Below, piece by piece: positions 16,404 through 25,018 of a stretch of DNA of 39,909 bases. The position numbers and the translations under genes were made by a program. The stretch is from positions 1 through 39,909 of the forward strand of contig JAOUKT010000029.1 of the NCBI GenBank assembly GCA_029882395.1. The letters run 5' to 3'. The notes under the pieces are model-generated. The model saw only the letters and a list, made by a program, of their open reading frames with translations, ran no database searches and was not told the DNA's origin. The stretch's first letter is position 1; every line of letters starts with the position of its first letter. Origin of the DNA: Gammaproteobacteria bacterium (GTDB taxonomy: Bacteria; Pseudomonadota; Gammaproteobacteria; SZUA-229).

Positions 16404-18472
16404 TGTCGACTGAAAATTTACTGATCGAATTAGGTACCGAAGAGTTACCGCCAAAAGCACTGATGCGTTTGTCTACCGCGTTTGGTCAAGGCATAGAAGA
16501 GGCTCTGGCTCAGGCAAACGTGCCGTTTGAAAAAGTGGAAGTTTATGGCGCGCCGCGCCGGCTGGCGGTAATCGTCAAAGCACTGGCTGATGCACAACCT
16601 GATCAGCAGGTAGAAAAAAGAGGCCCGGCCGTTGAGGCGGCTTTTGGCGAAGACGGTAGCCCCAGTAAAGCGGCAGAAGGTTTTGCCAGAGGCTGTGGGG
16701 TGCGGGTTGAAGAGCTGGAAACCATGGATACCGATAAAGGTGCCTGGTTAGTCTTTCGTCAGTTGCAAAAAGGCCAGCCGACATCGGCACTGATCGGCGA
16801 GATAATTGATCAAAGCCTGAACCGTCTGCCAATACCCAAGCGCATGCGCTGGGGTGACAGTGATATTGAATTTGTCCGCCCGGTACACTGGCTGCTTGTA
16901 ATGCACGGTTCGCAGGTATTTGATGTCAGTGTGTTAGGCCAGCAAGCGGGCAACAAAACATACGGTCATCGCTTTCATCACCCCGGCAGCATCGAATTAA
17001 ACAATGCCGACGACTATCTGTCGATATTAAAAGACAAGGGTTATGTGATTGTTGATCCGGCAGAGCGCCGGGCAATGATAAAAGAGCAGGCGATTAAAGC
17101 TGCGGCCGAGTTAGGTGGTTTTGCGCTCATCGATGATGAACTGTTGAATGAAGTCAGCTCACTGGTAGAGTGGCCGGTGGCCGTTGCCGGCGATTTTAAC
17201 GCACAATTTCTGGAAGTGCCGGCGGAGGCTTTAATCAGTTCAATGCAGGATCACCAGAAATATTTTCCGGTGATTGATAACAAGGAAGAATTGCTGCCGC
17301 ATTTTATTACTATCAGCAATATAGACAGTCTGGACATGAGTCAGGTCAAAGCAGGTAATGAGAGAGTTATCTCACCACGCTTATCCGATGCTGTTTTTTT
17401 CTGGACGCAAGACCGTAAAAAGAAGCTTGAAGATCATATGGCCAGTCTGGAAAAGGTTGTTTTTCAGAAAAAACTTGGCACCCTGGCTGAAAAATCAGAA
17501 CGTGTTGCCGTGATTGCAAAAGCCATTGCCGAAAAAGTCGGCGCTGATGTTAACAATGCAGAGCGAGCCGCCTTGTTGTCAAAGTGTGATCTGATGACAG
17601 AAATGGTTTATGAGTTCACCGATCTGCAAGGCATCATGGGCCGCTATTATGCAAAACATGATGGCGAGCATGATGATGTGGCTGCCGCCCTGGATGAGCA
17701 GTACATGCCGCGTTTTGCAGGCGATGAATTGCCGCTCTCGGTTACCGGCCAGATTTTATCGGTGAGTGACAAACTCGATACCTTGCTGGGTATTTTTGCT
17801 ATCGGCCAGAAACCGACGGGCGAAAAAGACCCGTTTGCATTGCGACGTGCAACATTAGGTGTGCTGCGCATTATGATCGAGAAACAGCTGGATCTTGATT
17901 TGCGTGACTTGCTTGAGATTGCGGCCACCGCGTTAAGTGAAAAGGCCGATGCAAAAGCGGCTGTTGATGATGTGCTGAGGTTTATGCTGGAACGGCTGCG
18001 CGCCTTTTTTGCCGATAAAAATATATCGGCTGATATTTTTGACGCGGTGCTGGCATGTAAACCGACCCGCCCCGTTGACTTTAGTCGGCGCATTGAAGCG
18101 GTAAATGTTTTTAAGGGGCTGCCGCAAGCAGAAAGCCTGGCGGCGGCGAATAAACGCATTCGTAATATATTGAAAAAAGTTGAAACGCCGGTAGCGAAAG
18201 CCGTCAGCGAATCACTATTACAAGAAGCGGCAGAAAAAACATTATACGCACAGCTCAGCGCATTAGATGCCGAGGTTAATGCCTTGTTTGCTGCCGGCGA
18301 TTACCAGTCTGCATTGACACAACTGGCGGCCTTAAAAGAGCCGATAGACCAGTTCTTTGATGACGTTATGGTAATGACAGATGATGAGGCCCTGAAAAAT
18401 AATCGCATCGCTTTATTAAATCAGATCAGTGAGTTGTTTTTACAGGCAGCCGATCTGTCCCGCTTGCAGTAA
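16403..18472 (+). CDS. glyS: Glycine--tRNA ligase, beta subunit
   Basis: This 689-residue protein is the beta subunit of the tetrameric glycyl-tRNA synthetase. The start ENLLIELGTEELPPKAL is the family hallmark. EVYGAPRRLAVIV, the HD-like region around WTQDRKKKLEDH and CDLMTEMVYEFTDLQGIMGRYYA, and DPFALRRATLGVLRI follow. The last about 130 residues form the anticodon-binding-like domain (FFDDVMVMTDDEALKNNRIALL). It binds tRNA-Gly and is needed for aminoacylation by GlyQ. The length is normal for the family. The stop lies two bases before the gmhB ATG, so the operon continues. Confidence 0.98.
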   Translation: MSTENLLIELGTEELPPKALMRLSTAFGQGIEEALAQANVPFEKVEVYGAPRRLAVIVKALADAQPDQQVEKRGPAVEAAFGEDGSPSKAAEGFARGCGVRVEELETMDTDKGAWLVFRQLQKGQPTSALIGEIIDQSLNRLPIPKRMRWGDSDIEFVRPVHWLLVMHGSQVFDVSVLGQQAGNKTYGHRFHHPGSIELNNADDYLSILKDKGYVIVDPAERRAMIKEQAIKAAAELGGFALIDDELLNEVSSLVEWPVAVAGDFNAQFLEVPAEALISSMQDHQKYFPVIDNKEELLPHFITISNIDSLDMSQVKAGNERVISPRLSDAVFFWTQDRKKKLEDHMASLEKVVFQKKLGTLAEKSERVAVIAKAIAEKVGADVNNAERAALLSKCDLMTEMVYEFTDLQGIMGRYYAKHDGEHDDVAAALDEQYMPRFAGDELPLSVTGQILSVSDKLDTLLGIFAIGQKPTGEKDPFALRRATLGVLRIMIEKQLDLDLRDLLEIAATALSEKADAKAAVDDVLRFMLERLRAFFADKNISADIFDAVLACKPTRPVDFSRRIEAVNVFKGLPQAESLAAANKRIRNILKKVETPVAKAVSESLLQEAAEKTLYAQLSALDAEVNALFAAGDYQSALTQLAALKEPIDQFFDDVMVMTDDEALKNNRIALLNQISELFLQAADLSRLQ

Positions 18473-18474
18473 TC

Positions 18475-19023
18475 ATGAGCATCATTATTCTTGACAGAGA
18501 CGGCGTCATCAACCATGACTCCGACGACTTTATAAAGAGCGCGGATGAATGGTTGCCCATTGAAGGCAGCCTCGAGGCGATCGCTCAGTTTAATCATGCC
18601 GGTTATAGTGTGGCCGTTGCAACAAACCAGTCCGGTATTGCTCGCGGCCTGTATGAGCTTGAAGATTTGCATAATATGCACAAGAAAATGGCCATGCTGT
18701 TAGAAAGTATAGGCGGTGCGGTTGATGCTATTTTTTATTGTCCTCACTTGCCGACAGCACATTGTGCGTGTCGAAAACCTAAGCCGGGCATGCTCATTGA
18801 GATCGCAAAGCGTTTCAAACTCGACAGTCTGGCGGGTGTTTATTACGTCGGTGATAGTTACCGGGATATAGAGGCAGCACGTGCTGCCGGAGCCATACCT
18901 GTGCTGGTTAAGACCGGCAAAGGTCAAAGAACCATTGAAAACTGCGGCGCTGAAGATTTAGCGGATGTCTTGATTTTTGATGATTTAATGGCAGTTGCAA
19001 ATAATCTACTGGTTAAAAAATAA
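18475..19023 (+). CDS. gmhB: D-glycero-beta-D-manno-heptose-1,7-bisphosphate 7-phosphatase
   Basis: This 182-residue HAD phosphatase has the nucleophile motif LDRDGVIN (D7 and D9), ATNQSGIARG, the zinc-binding set C89-P-H91 ... C97-A-C99 specific to GmhB and the late YYVGDSYRDIEAA motif. GmhB removes the 7-phosphate of heptose bisphosphate in the synthesis of ADP-heptose for the LPS inner core. That the genes between glyS and plsC are gmhB and then an acyltransferase is common in gammaproteobacteria. The stop overlaps the plsC ATG by one base (TAATG). Confidence 0.95.
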   Translation: MSIIILDRDGVINHDSDDFIKSADEWLPIEGSLEAIAQFNHAGYSVAVATNQSGIARGLYELEDLHNMHKKMAMLLESIGGAVDAIFYCPHLPTAHCACRKPKPGMLIEIAKRFKLDSLAGVYYVGDSYRDIEAARAAGAIPVLVKTGKGQRTIENCGAEDLADVLIFDDLMAVANNLLVKK

Positions 19024-19760
19024 TGTATAAAAGTATAGCGTTTCTTCGTTCCAGCTTGTTCTGGCTTGTGTTTCTTGTTTCGACCATTATTTTTGCGCCG
19101 CTGTCATTGTTAACCTTCCCGTTCTCGGTCTTAAACAGGTACCGCTTCATTATTCTCTGGAGCCGCTTTAATATCTGGTGGCTAAAGCTGACCTGTGGCT
19201 TAAAGTTTGAAGTCATTGGTAAAGAAAATATTCCCGAAGGCGGCATGATATTTCTTGCCAAGCACCAGTCCACCTGGGAAACCATGGCTTTCCAGCAAAT
19301 TTTGCCGCCACATGTCTGGGTCTTGAAACGTGAACTTTTTAAAATCCCGTTTTTTGGCTGGGGCCTGAAAATGCTCAAGCCTATTGCCATTGACCGCACA
19401 GCCGGGCGCAGAGCCGTCGACCAGCTGGTAGATCAGGGCATTAAAAAGCTGGCATCGGGCTGGTCGGTTATGATTTTTCCTGAAGGCACGCGCGTGTTAC
19501 CCGGTAAAGAAGTGCGCTATAAACTGGGCGGCTCGATTCTGTCGTCTCAGGCAAACTATCCTGTTGTGCCGATTGCTCACAATGCGGGCGAGTTCTGGCC
19601 TAAACACAGTTATATTAAATGGCCGGGCACCATCAGCGTTGTTATCGGTGAGCCTATTAATGCTTATGGCCGCAAACCTGAAGAAATTAACCAGCAAATC
19701 CACCAATGGATAGAAACTCAAATGACAGTCATCAGCGAACCGTCACGCTGGGGCCGATAA
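19023..19760 (+). CDS. plsC: 1-acyl-sn-glycerol-3-phosphate acyltransferase (PlsC-like)
   Basis: This 245-residue membrane-associated protein has one or two N-terminal hydrophobic helices (residues 8-32). The acyltransferase motif reads KHQSTWET (H81), an H-x4-E variant of the usual H-x4-D that I believe is common in this subgroup. FPEGTR (about 155) is the lysophosphatidate-binding motif. It would transfer an acyl chain to lysophosphatidic acid at the inner membrane. Start and stop are coupled to gmhB by the TAATG overlap. Specificity for lysophosphatidic acid over other lysolipids is inferred. Confidence 0.88.
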   Translation: MYKSIAFLRSSLFWLVFLVSTIIFAPLSLLTFPFSVLNRYRFIILWSRFNIWWLKLTCGLKFEVIGKENIPEGGMIFLAKHQSTWETMAFQQILPPHVWVLKRELFKIPFFGWGLKMLKPIAIDRTAGRRAVDQLVDQGIKKLASGWSVMIFPEGTRVLPGKEVRYKLGGSILSSQANYPVVPIAHNAGEFWPKHSYIKWPGTISVVIGEPINAYGRKPEEINQQIHQWIETQMTVISEPSRWGR

Positions 19761-19811
19761 TCAGAAAAGCACCTGCGATGAAAACCGCGCTAGCCGTACA
19801 ACAGCATGGAT

Positions 19812-20363
19812 TTATGCGCAGATATCCCCGGTTTGATTAAGATAAAAGCGTTCGAGTTTTAAATACACGGTTTTATTTTTCCACTGTTGCCGAAGTGAAC
19901 AGACATAAGGGTAATAAGAATTAAATAAAGCGATGGCTTCATGGGTAAAAAAACTTTTAATGACTTCTTCGTCGCAGAGTTCTTTTTCAACACATATTGC
20001 AACTTCTTCAAAAAAAGAAAAAGCCACCTCAAGCTGTCGCTGAATCTGTGGTGTGCTGGTTATCTGCAGGATAAAAGCGTTGTAAGATGTGTTTAACTCG
20101 CTTTCACTGCTGTATTGTTTGTTAAGTATATTGCCCAGTGCCTGTTGTTTATCGGCGAGCAGCTGATTAAGTGAAAGCTTGGCTTCGGCAGCGTTACCGC
20201 TTCTTAAGTGACTGACATAATCAAGAGAGCGCTCTACTTTAACGGTCTGTTTGTGTTCGATATACTCTAGCAGGCTGTATGCGCCTGCAAAAATAATGGC
20301 GAGAATACCAAGCCATGTTTTAATCGCATCCGCGATGACTTTATTTTCGGTTAGAATTTTCAT
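19812..20363 (-). CDS. Hypothetical single-pass membrane protein
   Basis: This protein of about 183 residues has one transmembrane helix near the N-terminus (TWLGILAIIFAGAYSLLEYI, residues 14-33) and a long soluble alpha-helical part. That part includes the block VAFSFFEEVAICVEKELCDEEVIKSFF and a C-terminal LKLERFYL. The pattern of a membrane anchor followed by a helical FFEEVA..C.E...DEE block resembles DUF4760-like proteins, a weak match by eye. The ATG at 20363 is preferred over an upstream in-frame GTG (20372); either overlaps the 3' end of the upstream lipoprotein gene, so the pair is co-transcribed. Function unknown. Confidence 0.6.
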   Translation of the reverse strand: MKILTENKVIADAIKTWLGILAIIFAGAYSLLEYIEHKQTVKVERSLDYVSHLRSGNAAEAKLSLNQLLADKQQALGNILNKQYSSESELNTSYNAFILQITSTPQIQRQLEVAFSFFEEVAICVEKELCDEEVIKSFFTHEAIALFNSYYPYVCSLRQQWKNKTVYLKLERFYLNQTGDICA

Positions 20364-20553
20364 TGTTACCACAGACGGCTAATTTTGAATTGAGTAGACA
20401 GGGATCGAAGCCACGATCAACCTGTTTTGTTTGAGGCATAGCATGTGGTGTGTTTTTCTGCTGTGGCTTAGACGGCTTTGTCACCATGCTGCAGCCAGCG
20501 GCCAGTAGGACCAGAGAAATGATTGCAATAAAGACAGGTTCTTTTAATGTCAT
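20341..20553 (-). CDS. Small lipoprotein
   Basis: This 70-residue protein is short but has a textbook lipobox: FIAIISLVLLAAGCS with LAAGC at residues 17-21, so signal peptidase II would cleave before the cysteine. The mature part is Lys/Gln/Pro-rich (KPSKPQQKNTPHAMPQTK) with a Cys near DPCLL and another in VCGNN. It overlaps the following membrane protein gene by about 20 bases. No homolog is recognised. Function unknown. Confidence 0.6.
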   Translation of the reverse strand: MTLKEPVFIAIISLVLLAAGCSMVTKPSKPQQKNTPHAMPQTKQVDRGFDPCLLNSKLAVCGNNENSNRK

Positions 20554-20749
20554 CTGGGTTTCCCTTTGTAAAATGACGTTTTACATATGGTTTTGAATTT
20601 TTATGATGTTAGTGTAATAATTTCATCAATCTGGCTCGAAGATTATCATAGCCGTTGCGCTTAAGTCACTTTATTTAGCGGCACAGAATAATAATATTTA
20701 ATGACATGGGTTTTACGTCTGTTGGGTTAAGAGTAAAAGGAATTTAAAA

Positions 20750-21535
20750 TTGAAGATTAAGTTGATTTTTTCTCTGGCTGTATGTTTTACAGCCGTTTCA
20801 TTTTCATGTATAGCCACGGCGTCGACGCTTCACAAGTTTGCCGGTTATGAAATGGGCTATGGCACGTTTAAGTTTGCAGAGAAGCTGGATCATAAAATCG
20901 TTTTCCCTGTTGCTAATCTAACAGCTGGGCTGGCATATCAGCGTTATAGCATCGTCATTAATCTATCTGGCTCGCTGTCCGATGCCGCTGTATCAGAAGA
21001 GGAAATGTCCGGTACAGGCCGCCGGCAAGATAACGATTTGACCATCGCCTATCAACTGAATAAGGTTGCGAGCATTTTTCTCGGTTATAAACAGGGCGAA
21101 ACCAATCTGCTGTTAATTAACCGTGACCCGGCTGTTGTAGGTGGAGGACAGGAAGCTTATAAACAAAACGGTGCTTTTATTGGTGCTAACCTGAACTGGT
21201 CAATTGAAGGTGCCGGTAAGCTTGGCGTTACCGCGGCCTACGCTGCGCTGCAGTCGGATAATTTATTTATAGCAGATGGTGATGGGGTAGCTGCCGGTGA
21301 AACACTGGAGATCGATGATATAGGTGGTGAAATTTCCGGTAACAGCAGTGGCTATTCCGTTGCATTAAGCTGGAGCATGCCAATGAAAGGTCATTTTATA
21401 TTTCGAACCCGGCTCAGGGTTAATCAATACCAGCAGGACATTGATTATCTGCATAGCGATAACCAAACTTATCATTTTAACGGTGTTGCAGAGAGTTCGA
21501 CCATGTTGCTGGTGGGTGTGACGAGTATTTTTTAG
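20750..21535 (+). CDS. Outer-membrane beta-barrel-like protein of unknown function
   Basis: This 261-residue protein starts at TTG 20750 with AAAGG nine bases ahead. It has a signal peptide (KLIFSLAVCFTAVSFSCIATAS, cleaved near residue 25). The rest alternates hydrophobic and polar residues in strand-like blocks (LTAGLAYQRYSIVINLSGSL, VASIFLGYKQGETN, SGYSVALSWSMP, HFIFRTRLRVNQY), and the last residue is phenylalanine, the signal for barrel assembly. A small outer-membrane porin-like barrel is likely. No known family could be assigned. Its stop overlaps the convergent caspase-like gene stop in the four bases TTAG. Confidence 0.6.
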   Translation: MKIKLIFSLAVCFTAVSFSCIATASTLHKFAGYEMGYGTFKFAEKLDHKIVFPVANLTAGLAYQRYSIVINLSGSLSDAAVSEEEMSGTGRRQDNDLTIAYQLNKVASIFLGYKQGETNLLLINRDPAVVGGGQEAYKQNGAFIGANLNWSIEGAGKLGVTAAYAALQSDNLFIADGDGVAAGETLEIDDIGGEISGNSSGYSVALSWSMPMKGHFIFRTRLRVNQYQQDIDYLHSDNQTYHFNGVAESSTMLLVGVTSIF

Positions 21536-22380
21536 AAGCCGACAATATCAGGGATCTCTTCATTAGAAGGCGGCAGGAAATAAAATTTTTCAATTAATGA
21601 TGAATGTTCCCATGGTGTCTGGCGCTGCTGGCTTGCCTTTAAGACATCACGCCTGACTTTTTTAAACAGGGCTTCGGCAGTCTCTGATTTTGCAATGTGT
21701 TTCAAAAGCGCAGCGGTGTAAGTGCCGTTGTTACCACTGCCATCAGAGGCAACATTGCCCGGTTCGGTGGCATAGGCAATCAGCGTGCCGGAGGGGGCTT
21801 CTATTGGTGCCAGGCCTGATGGCAGCGTCAGTAGTTTTTTATCGCTAATCGCCAGCGTACGTTTGTTTTTATTTGCTGTTGTTTTTTCAAAAGGATTATT
21901 TCTGCAGGCATCAAGAATAATAATATTTTGCTGGCTGGCTGATGTTTTAATAGCCTGCAAAAGCTCGTTAACTGAAAATGCCTGTTTTTGCAGTAAAGCG
22001 TAGTTGCTGATACCGGCATTAACGGGAATTAAATAATTGACATTGTTCGACTGAATAGCATGCCCGGCATAATAAAATAAACTGATAGCGTTCGAGGTTT
22101 TGATTTTTTTATAAAAACTGGCAACCGTCTGCCGAATTTGTGCCGAGTTCAGATCATATGCCGGCGTCACCTCGTAACGTAAAGCGCGCAGTTTTTTTGC
22201 CATGTCGCGGGCGTCGTTAAGCGGGTTTTTTAATGGCGAGAAGGCATAGTTGCTGTTGCCAATCACCAGCGCATATCGGGGAAGAATATCTTCGTATGAA
22301 TAAGCCTTTGTGCTGATCAGGAATAAAAAAAATAGCGCCAGTCCGGGCAGGTATTTAGAATCAGTTAATGTGCATCGCAT
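21532..22380 (-). CDS. Secreted caspase-fold (peptidase C14) protein
   Basis: This 282-residue protein has a signal peptide (LALFFLFLISTKAYS, cut near residue 28) and a caspase-like domain: RYALVIGNSNYAFSPLKNPLNDARDMAKKL (about 35-63), FYYAGHA with the catalytic His107, and IIILDACRNNPF with Cys159. GTLIAYATEPGNVASDG and the C-terminal SLIEKFYF follow. These are hallmarks of bacterial orthocaspase/metacaspase-like proteins (Peptidase_C14). The His/Cys dyad is intact, so it is likely active. Export to the periplasm rules out a cytoplasmic role. The biological target is unknown. Confidence 0.88.
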   Translation of the reverse strand: MRCTLTDSKYLPGLALFFLFLISTKAYSYEDILPRYALVIGNSNYAFSPLKNPLNDARDMAKKLRALRYEVTPAYDLNSAQIRQTVASFYKKIKTSNAISLFYYAGHAIQSNNVNYLIPVNAGISNYALLQKQAFSVNELLQAIKTSASQQNIIILDACRNNPFEKTTANKNKRTLAISDKKLLTLPSGLAPIEAPSGTLIAYATEPGNVASDGSGNNGTYTAALLKHIAKSETAEALFKKVRRDVLKASQQRQTPWEHSSLIEKFYFLPPSNEEIPDIVGF

Positions 22381-22564
22381 AGTTATCCTTTCCTGTCTGG
22401 TTTGGCGGCAAACGCATAACGACTATAAATGACATCGGTCAATGAGTATACAGATTAAATATTCGCCAGGACTGCTTTGCTTATTGAGCATGTTGTTGCT
22501 TTTCAATAATGGTATGTTTTCCCCGGCATGTATTTTTATTAACGGCTATTATTAATGGCCATTT

Positions 22565-23749
22565 TCATGGCTCTGATGGCTCCTCAGTCACCGGGAAAAC
22601 AATTTTAAACTCAGCGCCCTGGTCAGGGACTGATTCGACCATGATGTGGCCGCCAGATTCATGCACAATTCCCTGTACAATGGGTAACCCCATACCCACT
22701 GCCTCACCAAATGGTTTGCTGCTGTAATAGGGATCGAATATTTTTTTAAGTGTGTTTGCTTTTATACCCGTGCCCGTATCAGTAATGGATAACTCAATAT
22801 AGTCTCCCGATATTTGATGAAAACAATATGAACAGATAAAAGAGTCTTGCTGAAATTGTCGCAGAGTAATTGTGATGTTGCCGGTTCCTGACATGGCCTG
22901 GCTGGCATTTAGCAATAGATTGGAGAGCATTTGCTGAAACTGCAGCGGATCGGCTTTTATAGCAGGCAGGTGCTGTTCAATCTGTTTGATTAGTTTAATA
23001 CTGCCCGGTAACGTCGGTTGTAATATGCTGAGCGTGTCATCGAGTAACGCTGATGGCTTAAGGGTTTCGAGGTGGGTGATGGCTATATTGGTAAAAACCC
23101 GCATTTGAGAGACCAGCGTGTTGGCGCGTTGGGTAGATTTTTTTATTTGTTGTAAGTAGTGTGCTGATTTGTCGGATTTGTCTTCCGGTTTGAGGTCTAT
23201 CAGCAGGTCGGTATAGCCGGCAATGCTGCCCAAAATATTATTGAAATTATGGGTAATATTGTTTGCGATATTGCTGACGGCTTCCATTTTCTGAGAGTGG
23301 CGCAAGCGCTCTTCTATTCGCCTTATATGTTTTACATTTGCCTTTTGTTTTAACAGATAGCCTATACGTGCGATCAGTACCGACCAGCAAACGGGTTTGG
23401 TAATGAAATCCACCGCCCCTGCCTTGAAGGCCATATCGACAGACTTGTCATCGTTTAGCGCTGTAAACATCAGTATGGCCGTCTGCGAATCGTGCTCTAG
23501 CGCGTTAATTTGCCGGCAGGTCTCAAAACCATCAAGGCCAGGCATAATGGCGTCAAGCAAAATGATGGAGGGATTGTGCTGTTGAAAAGCAGCTATGGCG
23601 TCTGCGCCGTTATCGGCTACCAGGACATCGAAGCCTCTGTTCTCAAGCATGCTTTGAATAATCAGGCTTTGAGTCGGGTCATCATCAACCACGAGGATGA
23701 GTTCATCGCTTGGTGAGTAAGCAAATGGCGAGCTGTTATCTTGAGTCAC
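22565..23749 (-). CDS. Sensor-type histidine kinase with N-terminal receiver domain
   Basis: This 394-residue protein has a receiver domain first (17-135: VVDDDP, phospho-accepting D66 in LLDAIMPGLDGFE, T96 and K118), then a short coiled coil. The kinase domains follow: H box NITHNFNNILGSIAGY with H167, N box LLLNASQAMSGTG, G1 DTGTGIK and G2 GMGLPIVQGIV. There are no transmembrane or PAS sensor domains, so it is cytoplasmic and may be fed through its receiver by another kinase. The start is GTG 23749 with AAGGA seven bases ahead. Its output partner is not in this window unless it is the receiver protein at 25019-25600. Confidence 0.9.
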   Translation of the reverse strand: MTQDNSSPFAYSPSDELILVVDDDPTQSLIIQSMLENRGFDVLVADNGADAIAAFQQHNPSIILLDAIMPGLDGFETCRQINALEHDSQTAILMFTALNDDKSVDMAFKAGAVDFITKPVCWSVLIARIGYLLKQKANVKHIRRIEERLRHSQKMEAVSNIANNITHNFNNILGSIAGYTDLLIDLKPEDKSDKSAHYLQQIKKSTQRANTLVSQMRVFTNIAITHLETLKPSALLDDTLSILQPTLPGSIKLIKQIEQHLPAIKADPLQFQQMLSNLLLNASQAMSGTGNITITLRQFQQDSFICSYCFHQISGDYIELSITDTGTGIKANTLKKIFDPYYSSKPFGEAVGMGLPIVQGIVHESGGHIMVESVPDQGAEFKIVFPVTEEPSEP

Positions 23750-23764
23750 GCAAAAGTCCTTTTC

Positions 23765-23788
23765 AAGCGGACTTTATCTGAGCCGCTT
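23765..23788 (-). other. Hairpin in the leader of the REC-kinase gene
   Basis: AAGCGG, a twelve-base loop and CCGCTT form a 6-bp stem just upstream of the kinase ribosome site. It could be the end of the aldo/keto reductase transcript or a leader structure. No T run follows on the minus strand. Confidence 0.25.
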
Positions 23789-23874
23789 TATTTGTCTGTA
23801 AGAATATAGATTAGTATAGATAGGATTTTAATAAAATGAACACGGATTAACAGGCGGACAGGTTTGCCCGGCTG

Positions 23875-24915
23875 CTACGGGCAAGGAATGGTATAACGAG
23901 AGTGGATAAGTTCAACCTGCCGCAGTATGTCATCAGATAATTGTATGTCTATACTTTCTATGTTTTCTTTTAACTGATCGAGTGTGGTGGCGCCGATAAT
24001 ATTGGCGGTTGTGAAGCTTTGCTGATTAACAAAGGCTAATGCAAGCTGTGCAGGGCTGATAGCGTTTTCTCGGGCAAGTTCAGCATAGGCGGCGGTCGCG
24101 GCAATGCCGTTCTCGTTACTGTAACGGCTGTAATCGGGGAATAATGTCAGGCGCGCGTTGGCGGGCTGCTTTTGTTTTAGGTATTTGCCGCTAAGCACAC
24201 CAAAGCCCAGCGGTGAGTAGGCGAGCAAACCGGTTTTTTCCCGAATAGCGATTTCAGACAAACCGACTTCAAAGCTGCGGTTTAATAAATTATACGGGTT
24301 TTGAATGCTGACAATGCGCGGCCAGTCATATTTATCAGCCAGCTTCAGGTATTGCATCACCCCCCACGGAGTTTCGTTGGAGATACCAAGCTGGCGGACT
24401 TTACCCGCGCGCACAAAATCATTTAAAACCGACAAGGTTTCTTCAATGCCGGTCACCGTTTCATCATCTGCATGCTGGTAACCCAGTTTGCCAAAAAAGT
24501 TAGTAGTCCGTTCGGGCCAGTGGATTTGATAAAGGTCGATATACTCCGTTTGCAGGCGTCTCAGGCTGGCTTCCAGTGCCCGTGTCATATGCTCACGGTT
24601 GAGTCGTGGGCCGCCGCGGATATGATCGACCCAGCCAGCACCAGGGCCGGCAACCTTTGAGGCCAGGACTATGTCGTCACGGCGGGCTCTTTTTTTAAAC
24701 CAGCTGCCAATGTATTGCTCAGTCAGGCCATATGTTTCTGCTTTAGGGGGGATGGAATAGAGTTCGGCCGTGTCGAAAAAGTTGATGCCATAGTCTGTTG
24801 CCATGTCCATTTGCTGGTGAGCATCTGTTTCAGTGTTTTGCTCGCCAAAAGTCATGGTGCCAAGACAAATTAGGCTGGTTTTGATATCGCTGTTGCCGAG
24901 CTGTTTATATTTCAT
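23875..24915 (-). CDS. Aldo/keto reductase (Tas-like)
   Basis: This 346-residue TIM-barrel oxidoreductase has the AKR tetrad: D48 and Y53 in FFDTAELYS, K87 in LASKVAG and H132 in YQIHWPER. SIQNPYNLLNRSFE and AYSPLGFGVLSGKYL are typical of the Tas/YajO-type subgroup. It reduces carbonyl compounds with NADPH in the cytoplasm. The physiological substrate is unknown. The gene is divergent from the HTH-receiver gene, sharing about 100 bases of promoter region. Similar length to E. coli Tas (346). Confidence 0.9.
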   Translation of the reverse strand: MKYKQLGNSDIKTSLICLGTMTFGEQNTETDAHQQMDMATDYGINFFDTAELYSIPPKAETYGLTEQYIGSWFKKRARRDDIVLASKVAGPGAGWVDHIRGGPRLNREHMTRALEASLRRLQTEYIDLYQIHWPERTTNFFGKLGYQHADDETVTGIEETLSVLNDFVRAGKVRQLGISNETPWGVMQYLKLADKYDWPRIVSIQNPYNLLNRSFEVGLSEIAIREKTGLLAYSPLGFGVLSGKYLKQKQPANARLTLFPDYSRYSNENGIAATAAYAELARENAISPAQLALAFVNQQSFTTANIIGATTLDQLKENIESIDIQLSDDILRQVELIHSRYTIPCP

Positions 24916-25018
24916 AGTGATTTGTAAACATTTTGTTTCAATTCATTTAATTCGCTAAATAGTCTGGGTATTTAATATAGACTCAGTGTAAATGAATTGA
25001 ATGCAGGTGAACAGTGTT

